This document shows, piece after piece, positions 30,835-39,100 of a stretch of DNA of 64,000 bases (positions within the stretch are counted from its first letter, which is position 1; every line of letters starts with the position of its first letter). Location of the stretch: assembly GCA_964399955.1 (NCBI GenBank), contig CAYNST010000001.1, forward strand, positions 62,001 to 126,000, read 5' to 3'. The notes beneath the pieces were generated by a model. It saw only the letters and a program-made list of their open reading frames with translations. It was not told the origin of the DNA and did not search any database. The translations under genes were made by a program, and so were the position numbers. Origin of the DNA: CAYNST01 sp964399955 (lineage in GTDB: Bacteria > Pseudomonadota > Gammaproteobacteria > Pseudomonadales > Cellvibrionaceae).

Positions 30835-32991
30835 TCAGTCTGTGTGCTCTATGGTAAAACAATGGTGTATTTTAGGGTTGCGGGCAAAGTCCGGGTCCAG
30901 AGTGGAAGCGGTTATGTCCTCTACGCGATAGTCCGACAAAGCGTCGTAATTCAGCTTGAAACTGCGCAGATTATTGGAAAAATACAGCCGCCCCCCCCGC
31001 GCCAGCAACCCCATGCAACGGTCAATCAGGTCTACGTGATCCCGCTGCACATCCAGGACATCATCCATCCGCTTGGAGTTGGAAAAGGACGGTGGATCCA
31101 ACAGAATCAGGTCAAACTGCTCCTTGCAGCCGTCCAGCCATTTGAGGCAATCGGACTGAACCAGCTGATGGCGGTCGGTTTTGATACCGTTCAAGCTCAG
31201 GTTGCGGTCGGCCCAATACAGATAGGTGCGCGACATATCCACGCTGGTGCTGGCGCGCGCGCCACCCAAGGCGGCGTGCACCGTTGCGGTGGCGGTGTAG
31301 CAGAAGAGGTTTAAAAAGCGCTTCCCTTCTGCTTCCCGGCCAATTCGCAGTCGCAGTGGCCGGTGATCAAGAAACAGCCCGGTGTCCAAATAATCGCGCA
31401 GGTTCACGTAGAATCTGGCCTTGCCTTCCTGCACCGGATGAAGCAGCCCACTGCCGTCGTCATTCTGCCGTTCATACTGGGTTTTGCCCTTGTTCTGCCT
31501 GCGCGTCTTCAGCGCTATCTCTTCCGGTCTGGTATTGAACACTGCAGCAGTAGCAGATATCAGCTCACGCAGGCGTTTTTGCGCCTTGTTGGGGTCAATG
31601 CTTTTTGGCGGTGCGTACTCCTGAACATGCACCTGCTCCCCATACACATCTATGGCGGCGCTGTATTCGGGCAGGTCCGCATCGTAAAGCCGGTAACAAT
31701 CCGTATTGGCCTTGGCCAACCAGGGCGCCAGGCGCTTTTTGTTTTTCAGCAAACGGTTGACCACCATCTGCGCGTTGTCCGACAGGTGATCCGCGCTGTC
31801 TTCCCTAAGCCTGGCCTGCTCGGGCGGCAACAGCTTGTAGAGCAGCAACTGACCGGCGAGTGGGCCGTTGTAAAACCTGTAGCGCTTTTCCGGCCGCAAA
31901 CGCATCTCGCGGGCCAGGTCTTCATTGCTGGTAAACAAAGCAAAGGACCAACCCGCACAACGCTCTTTTACAATTCGCCCCAGCTGGCGGTAGGTCTGTT
32001 GCAAGCCTTCCACTTCACCCATGCGCTCGCCGTAGGGCGGGTTGCAGACAACCAGTCCGGTGGGCGCCTGTTGGCTTGCGTAGGGCAAGGCCTCCAGTGC
32101 CTGATGCTGCCAGGTAATGTGGCCGGAAAAGCCTGCGCGGGAAGCGTTATTGTGCGCGAACCTCAGAACTCGCGGGTTCTCGTCACTGCCCCAGAACCTG
32201 CACGTGAGTTTGGAGACGCCTGCAGCCTGACGCGCTTGCGCTTCTTCAAGCAGAGATGACCAAAGGGTGGCATCGTGCCCAAGCCATGACTGGAAGCCAA
32301 AGCGTTCGCGCAGCAGCCCAGGTGCCATATCCGCCGCCATCATGGCCCCTTCTATCAGAAAGGTACCCGCGCCGCACATTGGGTCCACCAGCGCGCCGCC
32401 TTCGGCCGCCAGGGCGGGCCAGCCGGCGCGGTGCAAAAGCCCCGCCGCCAGGGTTTCTTTCAAGGGCGCCTCGCCCTGCTCACTACGGTAGCCCCGGCGG
32501 TGCAAGCTCTCTCCGGACAGATCGATGCTCACCGACGCCCGGTCACGCGCCAGATGCACATGAACCCGCAGGTCAGGCGCTTGTTTGTCCACGGTGGGGC
32601 GGGAGCCGTAAAGCCCGGTAAACCGGTCTACGATGGCGTCCTTCACACACACGGCACCAAACTGGGAGTTGTTAATGGCTTTGTTGGTGCCGGAGAAGTT
32701 CACCACAAAGCGGCCACCCGCGCCCAGGTGCTGCTCCCAGTCGATGTCGCTGATGAGTTTATAGAGATCTGCGCTGGCATCTATGAAGGGCGACTGATCC
32801 GCCGTGCTGAGGGCCAGGAGCACACGATTGGCAAAGCGAGACCAGAGGCAAAGCCTATACCCTGCACCCAAATCACCCGTGCAGGTAACAACTGCAGGTG
32901 ATGTCTTGACATGGGTCAAGCCCAGCTCCTGCAGTTCTACAGCAATAAGCTCTTCCATACCCTTGGCGCAAGTAACAAAATAAGTGTGCAT
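30835..32991 (-). CDS. rlmKL: 23S rRNA methyltransferase RlmKL
   Basis: This 718-residue fused enzyme methylates 23S rRNA at G2445 (N2, RlmL half) and G2069 (N7, RlmK half). A THUMP RNA-binding domain lies near 45-155. The RlmL catalytic motif is CNPPYGERMGEVEG near 322-335. The RlmK domain holds FLNLFCYTATATVHAALGGA and LLDPPSFSNSKRM. The length equals that of the fused gammaproteobacterial enzyme. It is divergent from rmf and 4 bp upstream of uvrB. In Pseudomonas it also lies next to rmf and pyrD. Confidence 0.96.
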   Translation of the reverse strand: MHTYFVTCAKGMEELIAVELQELGLTHVKTSPAVVTCTGDLGAGYRLCLWSRFANRVLLALSTADQSPFIDASADLYKLISDIDWEQHLGAGGRFVVNFSGTNKAINNSQFGAVCVKDAIVDRFTGLYGSRPTVDKQAPDLRVHVHLARDRASVSIDLSGESLHRRGYRSEQGEAPLKETLAAGLLHRAGWPALAAEGGALVDPMCGAGTFLIEGAMMAADMAPGLLRERFGFQSWLGHDATLWSSLLEEAQARQAAGVSKLTCRFWGSDENPRVLRFAHNNASRAGFSGHITWQHQALEALPYASQQAPTGLVVCNPPYGERMGEVEGLQQTYRQLGRIVKERCAGWSFALFTSNEDLAREMRLRPEKRYRFYNGPLAGQLLLYKLLPPEQARLREDSADHLSDNAQMVVNRLLKNKKRLAPWLAKANTDCYRLYDADLPEYSAAIDVYGEQVHVQEYAPPKSIDPNKAQKRLRELISATAAVFNTRPEEIALKTRRQNKGKTQYERQNDDGSGLLHPVQEGKARFYVNLRDYLDTGLFLDHRPLRLRIGREAEGKRFLNLFCYTATATVHAALGGARASTSVDMSRTYLYWADRNLSLNGIKTDRHQLVQSDCLKWLDGCKEQFDLILLDPPSFSNSKRMDDVLDVQRDHVDLIDRCMGLLARGGRLYFSNNLRSFKLNYDALSDYRVEDITASTLDPDFARNPKIHHCFTIEHTD

Positions 32992-33332
32992 GATGTGTCT
33001 TCGTAATGTTTTTTAGTGATAAAGGAGTTGGTTACTAGAAGCTATTGGTTGTTCACAGATCGCGTTTAGCCTGTTTAAATGAAGAACGCTAAGCAGGCCA
33101 AACGTGCCGTGCTGTAGCGCAACAGCTATACCGCTGCAGATCAATCCATCATTAAAACTTCCACCGCAGAGGCGTGATCACAATACTTGCAGTCCGGATG
33201 TCACTTGGGGGAGAAGTTCCTGCAAGCGGCCAAGCCATTTTCATTGAGACGCAGGGGGCATTGAGTCCGGTTAAGAGCAGTACTTTAACCCGAGCTTGTT
33301 TTGTTAACCACAAGTAAGAGGTACACACCACC
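32992..33332. other. Divergent rlmKL-rmf control region
   Basis: These 341 bp contain no gene. They hold an inverted repeat at 33063-33104 and a smaller one, GCTGT/ACAGC, near 33110-33125. The remainder should carry promoters for rlmKL (minus) and rmf (plus), but no strong -35/-10 pair could be assigned. Confidence 0.4.
33063..33104. repeat. Inverted repeat upstream of rmf
   Basis: CGTTTAGCCTG (33063-33073) and CAGGCCAAACG (33094-33104) pair over 11 positions with one mismatch and a 20-base loop. No T-run follows on either strand. It could be an operator or an RNA structure. Confidence 0.45.
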
Positions 33333-33539
33333 ATGAGAAGTCAAAAACGCAGCCAGAGTGATAAGGCTTTCAACAAAGGCTACCATGCAGCAATGATGGG
33401 CAGATCCTGGAACACCTGCCCCTATGACTCTGGCGTGGCACGGCAGACTTGGATGAGTGGTTGGCGCGAAGGCCGTGAAGATCAATGGAACGGCCTGAAC
33501 CAGATGGCTCAGGTGCAGAAGCTGAGCAATATGAATTAA
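33333..33539 (+). CDS. rmf: Ribosome modulation factor
   Basis: This 68-residue basic protein converts 70S ribosomes into inactive 100S dimers in stationary phase. It shows the RMF pattern: GYHAAMMGRSWNTCPY followed by RQTWMSGWREGRED. It is longer than E. coli RMF (55) by a C-terminal tail, as in Pseudomonas. GAGGT lies 9 bases before the ATG. It sits between rlmKL and pyrD, the order known from Pseudomonas. In E. coli it is controlled by ppGpp and CRP; I see no clear site here. Confidence 0.95.
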   Translation: MRSQKRSQSDKAFNKGYHAAMMGRSWNTCPYDSGVARQTWMSGWREGREDQWNGLNQMAQVQKLSNMN

Positions 33540-33564
33540 AGAGGGCTATTATTCGGCGCACTCC

Positions 33565-33685
33565 GTGAGTGTTCAGATTGCGCCAAAATTTGTGCAGAGC
33601 AAGGCAACAGATGTGGCTTTACCCGTGTGAAGGGCCCTTGTTACCGCAGCTTTGCGCGAATTGGAGCGTGAGCTGAATACTTGCC
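33565..33685. repeat. Dispersed palindromic repeat, copy B (best preserved)
   Basis: This is an imperfect palindrome of about 120 bp. The left end GAGTGTTCAGATTGCGCC matches the reverse complement of the right end, AAGTATTCAGCTCACGCT. The match continues inwards over AAATTTGTGCAGAGC against CAATTCGCGCAAAGC, so almost the entire element could fold into one hairpin. It lies between rmf and pyrD (convergent), in a 301 bp interval with no gene. Confidence 0.7.
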
Positions 33686-33837
33686 TTGGCCCCCAGATTG
33701 GCTCTTGCCTGTTGCAGAAGGCGCATCAGATCCGATACAGGGTGGCCAAGTACCCTGAAAAACAGCGGCACACCGCTGACTTCAACATTACCACACCCAC
33801 TGAACACAATCCGCGGCCTGCGATAGTGGGCCTGGGA

Positions 33838-33866
33838 CCTTCAGGGTTTTTGTTTGGCCCTGAAGG
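33838..33866. repeat. Hairpin spanning the pyrD stop codon
   Basis: CCTTCAGGG (33838-33846) and CCCTGAAGG (33858-33866) are perfect 9 bp inverted arms with an 11-base loop. The pyrD stop lies inside the left arm. No T-run follows on the minus strand, so termination is possible but unproven. Confidence 0.45.
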
Positions 33867-34863
33867 CCTCTACCGCTTCTTTGATCAAGCCTGGGCCTTC
33901 AAATATAAAGCCGGTATACAACTGGACCAATGACGCACCCGCAGCTATTTTTTGGCTGACATCGTCGGCGCTCATGATGCCGCCCACCCCAATAATGGGC
34001 AGGCGCCCGTTGAGCCGTTCTGCCAGGGTTTTAACCACCCAGGTAGAACGCTCCATTAGGGGTTCGCCGCTGAGTCCGCCCGCTTCCCTGGCGTAGCGGG
34101 ATGCCTGCACCCCCTCCCGGGAAACGGTCGTATTGGTGGCAATAACTGCATCCATGCCGGTCTGCACCAGGCAATCGGCAACCGAGTGCAACTCCTCTTG
34201 CGTCATATCCGGCGCGATCTTAACTGCAATGGGTACGTATCTTTGCTGCTGATCACTCAGTAGCTGTTGCCGCTGCTTGAGCCCCTGCAGGAGGTGGCGC
34301 AGGTTTTCACCAAACTGCAGACTGCGCAGGCCGGGCGTATTTGGCGACGAGACATTGACGGTAATATAGTCGGCGTAGGCGTAAACAGCATCCAGGCAGT
34401 GGAGGTAATCCCGCAGCGCGTCAGCGTCTGGCGTCATTTTGTTTTTTCCAATATTGATGCCCAACACGCCTTGGTAGCGCCGCTGTTTGACCCGCTGCAC
34501 CAAATAATCAACGCCTTTGTTGTTAAACCCCATGCGATTGATGATGGCGTGCTCATCTTCAAGCCGGAACAATCTGGGACTGGGGTTGCCCGGCTGTGGG
34601 CGCGGAGTGACCGTTCCTATCTCAACAAAACCGAAGCCGAGCGCGCCCAGCGCATTGAAATAATCGCCGTTTTTGTCCAGCCCGGCCGCCAGCCCGACCG
34701 GATTGGGAAATTCCAACCCCATGACCCTCACCGGCAGGCGCTCGGGACTGCAAAAAAGACGAAACACCTTCAAACGTTCTGCCGCACCAAGCCAGTCCAA
34801 TGACAGTTCATGACTGAACTCTGGCGACATCTTGAACAACACGTTGCGGGTTAGATTGTACAT
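33841..34863 (-). CDS. pyrD: Dihydroorotate dehydrogenase (quinone), class 2
   Basis: This 340-residue FMN enzyme of the inner membrane face oxidises dihydroorotate to orotate with quinone in pyrimidine synthesis. The short N-terminal amphipathic membrane helix is MYNLTRNVLFKMSPEFSHEL. FMN and substrate segments include GLDKNGDYFNALGALGFGFVE. The catalytic Ser is in NVSSPNTPGLRSLQ. Also present are NTTVSREG and IGVGGIMSADD. ATG at 34863 matches the family start; ATG at 34869 and a longer frame to 34968 are possible, and no clear ribosome binding site decides. A hairpin overlaps the stop. The DUF2835 gene lies upstream. Confidence 0.95.
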   Translation of the reverse strand: MYNLTRNVLFKMSPEFSHELSLDWLGAAERLKVFRLFCSPERLPVRVMGLEFPNPVGLAAGLDKNGDYFNALGALGFGFVEIGTVTPRPQPGNPSPRLFRLEDEHAIINRMGFNNKGVDYLVQRVKQRRYQGVLGINIGKNKMTPDADALRDYLHCLDAVYAYADYITVNVSSPNTPGLRSLQFGENLRHLLQGLKQRQQLLSDQQQRYVPIAVKIAPDMTQEELHSVADCLVQTGMDAVIATNTTVSREGVQASRYAREAGGLSGEPLMERSTWVVKTLAERLNGRLPIIGVGGIMSADDVSQKIAAGASLVQLYTGFIFEGPGLIKEAVEAFRAKQKP

Positions 34864-34975
34864 AGGCATTGAGGAACGCATGGCAGGCAAAAAGGCCGGC
34901 AAGCATAACGCATTTTTTCTGGCGAGAGAATGCAGGCGCAAACCCTGGTCTGGTATAGAAGCCGTCAAAAAACAA

Positions 34976-35203
34976 TCAAAGCAAGCGTTCTATACCTCTG
35001 AGTTTTCCTTGCTCGTCAAACAGTATCTTGAAGCGCCCATGCACGCCGTCTCGGGTAACAAAGCGCTGTAGTGCCCGGGCGGGGAACTGCACGCTTCTGC
35101 CCTGCATATCGCGCGCAAGCACGTGTCGCGCGGTGGATTGGTAAACGCGGATGTACTGATCGGCAGACAGGGATACATCCAGCACAACAAAATGGTCGCT
35201 CAT
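34976..35203 (-). CDS. DUF2835 family protein
   Basis: This 75-residue protein with alternating hydrophobic pattern begins SDHFVVLDVSLSADQYIRVY and contains RDMQGRSVQFPARALQRFVT, typical of the small DUF2835 family found near pyrD and rmf in gammaproteobacteria. It has no signal peptide or membrane segment. The function is unknown. It lies 112 bp upstream of the pyrD start on the same strand, so they may share a transcript. Confidence 0.8.
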   Translation of the reverse strand: MSDHFVVLDVSLSADQYIRVYQSTARHVLARDMQGRSVQFPARALQRFVTRDGVHGRFKILFDEQGKLRGIERLL

Positions 35204-35408
35204 GGCAGGCGGTCAAATAGCAGATCTGAGCTGTAATTGTAGTCGCTTTGCCAGGCTCAACTGCCAGTGCTGGCGGATTAAAGCTGCACCTTTGCGCCGC
35301 GTTGTAAACCCGCACGGCAAAAAACGGCGGGTTGTCCTTTTCGTTTCATCATCCCGACAGCGCAGGCGCACGTACACTAGTACAACTATTGATCAGGGCG
35401 AGCGCATA

Positions 35409-35996
35409 ATGACCAGAAAGTATCTTGGCCTTCTATTCTGCGGCTTGGCAGGCACCGCCGGCGCCAACCCGTCAGTAACGCTGGAGGCACTTCTTGGGGT
35501 GGCCGATCAGGAGCTGTTGCTCAATGATGGCTTTTGGACATCCGCAGACGCAATCTCCAAAGGTGGCAGGATTGCCTATGGGTTAAACCCGAACATTGCG
35601 CTTGAACTCCTGTACCAGAACTACGGCGAGGCGACCGAATCCTATTACGACACCGATGGAGAGAACGTTATTGACCGCATGGACGCGGCCAGCCTGAATC
35701 TGGGGCTGAAAGCCAGCCTGCCGTTGGCACAGGCGTTTTCTGTTGTAGGCCGGCTGGGATTGTCCAGGTGGTACCTGGACTTTACAGAAACCGATACCGC
35801 CTTCCCCGGGCAACCGCTGCTGAGCCACGATACCGGCGTAAGCCTTTACTACGGCTTAGGCATAGAGTATGCCCTGCACAAGGAGATTTTTATTGGCCTG
35901 GAATACACCTTGATGTCGGCGGATGTGGATCTGCTGGGTATAGAGGGTGAGCACAACCTGAGCAACTTGTCCGCGTCGATCGGCTACCGCTTTTAA
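35409..35996 (+). CDS. Outer-membrane beta-barrel protein
   Basis: This 195-residue protein has a short signal peptide (MTRKYLGLLFCGLAGTAGA, cleavage about after Ala19). Eight or so amphipathic strands of alternating polarity follow (for example GRIAYGLNPNIALELLYQNYG, VVGRLGLSRWYLDFTETD, YYGLGIEYALHKEIFIGLEY). The C-terminal GYRF, with terminal Phe, is the usual signal for barrel assembly. Size and pattern fit an OmpA-barrel or OmpW-like small porin without the peptidoglycan-binding domain. The upstream frame to 35202 lacks a signal peptide and is not used. The biological role is unknown. Confidence 0.8.
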   Translation: MTRKYLGLLFCGLAGTAGANPSVTLEALLGVADQELLLNDGFWTSADAISKGGRIAYGLNPNIALELLYQNYGEATESYYDTDGENVIDRMDAASLNLGLKASLPLAQAFSVVGRLGLSRWYLDFTETDTAFPGQPLLSHDTGVSLYYGLGIEYALHKEIFIGLEYTLMSADVDLLGIEGEHNLSNLSASIGYRF

Positions 35997-36190
35997 GCTC
36001 TACAAGCGCAAGCCACGGTGCGCGCTTCTTGTTCAAGCACGTTGCTCAGCCGGCTGCAGTAGCACATCAGCCCGATCCTCGCACTTGAACGGGCCCAACA
36101 GAGCCAGCCCCGTAACAGCAAGGTCTTCGCAGTCTGGAGCTGGCTAAGCCGCACGATTGGCGGTGCGCGACTTGGCCCACGCCCAACTGA

Positions 36191-39100
36191 CTAGGCGCGC
36201 TGCTGCTCCGCCAGACTCAGTTCCGCAAGGTCCACCAACTGCTTGATGGCAACGGCAAATACGGCAAAGTCTTCCACTATGCCGCTGCTGAGTTCGCTTA
36301 CCATATCCAGCCAGGCCTCCACCTCACGGGCATTTTCCTGGCACCAGAGGTCCACGCGCTCCTGCGCATGTCCGCGGGCGTGCTGAACCAGATTGTGCGT
36401 CAAACTGCGCATCTGCTTATCCAGATCATCCAGAAAACTCTCGCGCGCCATGGCCTGCCAGTAACTGCCCACTGCCACATCCGACAGTTGCGTGGCAAAC
36501 GCGTCCAACTGCAGCCGTTGATTAAGCGCAAAAAACACGCAGGCCACATCCAGAACGTCCACTCCGGTTTGCCGGGCCACCTCAACTACGCTGAATCCTG
36601 AATACAAATTGTCCGGCATGGCCAGGTGCGAAAGCCAAGGCTCTTCTATTCCCGCGTCCTGAAGCCGCTGCACGCGGGACTGCCAGTCGGCCCGGGCGCC
36701 TTCCAGCAAAACGGCGCCGAGATTGCCGTTGACCTGCTCCAGACGTTCGCGAAAAAAGCTCACTTCAACATCCGGGTCCAGACCCAGGGGCCGGTTGCGA
36801 AGAAACCATCGGCTTGCACGACGAATGCGCCGGACCATGTTGTTCATCAGTTCAAGTTGAAGGTCAGAGGCTTTTTCTCCCTCCATGCGTTTTAGGTAAA
36901 GCCGAAGCTCATCCAGACGAAAGATATCCTTGGCAGAGACAAAAGCCACCGCAATGTGCTTGTAGGTGGCGTGAGTAGAACTGCGCAGCCGGTGTGCTGC
37001 GGTGATACCCAAACAATTGATAAAGTCATTTGCCACTTGTGTCGCTACAATTTCCTTCAACAGGCGATGCCGATAGAGTTCCTCGGGGAAGGCTTCGGCA
37101 ATGCTTTCGGGGAAGGCCTTCTCAACGTATCGACAGACGTAGGCATCCTCGTGGATTGACTCCTGCAACAACGCCTCCTTCAGTTGCACTTTGGCATAGC
37201 AAAGCAAAACCGCAAGCTCCGGTCGGGTCAGAGGCTGGCTGCGGCTGGCACGCTCCTGTAATTCTTCATCAGAGGGAAGAAACTCCAGTTGGCGGTGCAA
37301 ACGCCCGTCCTGCTCCAGGTGATGAATGAATCGCTGGTATTCGTTCTGACGCATCCCCGCTTCCCGTTCAGCCAGGGTCAGCGCAAAGGTTTGCTGGTAG
37401 TTGTTTTTAAGCACCAATTGCGCCACAGACTCGGTCATTTCAACCAGCCAGGCATTGCGTTGTTTGTGGGTGAGGTCTCCGTCTGCCACAATTTTGTTCA
37501 GCAGAATTTTAATATTGACCTCATGGTCGGAGCAGTCCACACCGGCGGAATTGTCGATAAAATCGGTGTTGCAGGCTCCCCCGTTCAGCGCATATTCCAC
37601 CCGCCCCAGTTGCGTCATGCCCAAATTGCCGCCTTCGCCTATGACCCGGCAATGCAGATCCGCACCGTTGACGCGCAGAGGGTCATTGGCCTTGTCCCCC
37701 ACATCGCTGTGGGACTCACTACCGGCCTTGACATAGGTGCCAATGCCCCCGTTCCACAAAAGGTCCACCGGGGCTTTCAGAATGGCGGCCATCAGCTCTG
37801 GAGGACTCATCCTGTCGGCCTCAACACCCAGAACTGTCCGCACCTGGGGTGACAGGGGAATGGATTTGACGGTGCGCAGAAAGACTCCACCGCCTTCGGA
37901 TATCAGGCTTTCGTCGTAATCGGTCCAATTGCTCCTGGGCAGTTCAAACAGGCGCTTGCGCTCTTCAAAGCTCCGTGCAGGATCGGGATTTGGGTCCAGG
38001 AAAATATGCAGATGGTTGAACGCCGCCACCAGTTTGATATGTTTGGACCGCAGCATGCCGTTGCCAAACACATCGCCCGCCATATCGCCAATGCCCACCA
38101 CGGTGAAATCCTGGCTCTGTACATCCAGGCCGCGCTGTAAAAAATGACGCTGCACACAGACCCAGGCGCCGCGGGCGGTAATGCCCATTTTTTTGTGGTC
38201 GTAACCTTGACTGCCGCCGGAAGCAAACGCATCACCCAGCCAGTGCCGGTATGCCTGCGAAATTTCATTGGCAATATCAGAGAAGCTGGCCGTGCCTTTA
38301 TCGGCCGCCACGACCATGTACGGGTCGGCGTCATCGCGGCAAACTGTCTGCTCCGGTGCAACCAACTGCCCGTCTATAAAATTATCAGTCAGATCCAGCA
38401 AGCCTCGAATCAACGTTTGATAGCAGGCAATGCCCTCTTTTTGTAGGGCTTCTCGTCCGCCCGCAGCCGGCAAACGCTTGCATACAAAACCGCCTTTGGC
38501 CCCGTTGGGGACAATAACCGCATTTTTAACCTGCTGGGCTTTCACCAGCCCCAGGACCTCGGTGCGGTAGTCCTGCAGCCGGTCTGACCAACGTATACCG
38601 CCGCGCGCCACCTTGCCTCCACGCAAGTGCACGCCTTCCATGCTCGGCGAGTACACATAAATCTCGTACATGGGTTTGGGCTCAGGAATATCGGCAATGG
38701 CGCGAGGGCTGAGTTTTAACGATATATAAGGTTTATCCTCCCCGTCTGCGGTTTTTTGATAGAAATTTGTGCGCAAGGTTGCCTCAATGAACTCAAAATA
38801 CCGCCTGAGGATTTTATCTTCGTTGAGGTTTTCGATGGCTTCCAGCTTGTGGAGGATTTTTTCTTTCAACCGCTCAACGCGGTCTTCGTTGCTGCTGCCC
38901 CTCTCGTTCAAGCGGGGATCGAAACGCGCTTTGAACAAGGCCACCATGTTGCGCGCAATATCAACCTGATTACAGAGCGTCTCGGCTATGTAGCCCTGAC
39001 CAAAGTTGAAGGCGGTTTGCTTCATGTAGGCCGCATAGGTTCTCAGCAGCACCACTTCCCGCCAGGGCAGGCGCGCGCGCAACACCAGGCGATTGAATGC

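Noticed and set aside
33111..33124. CTGTAGCGCAACAG as an SOS box near rlmKL/rmf
   Set aside because: The half-sites are separated by 8 rather than 10 bases between CTG and CAG, and the centre lacks the AT-rich pattern.
36000..36190. Intrinsic terminator between the barrel gene and gdhB
   Set aside because: Only imperfect arms (ACAAGCGC with GCGCGCTTCTTGT, and AGCCAGC with GGCTGGCT) and no T-run were seen.
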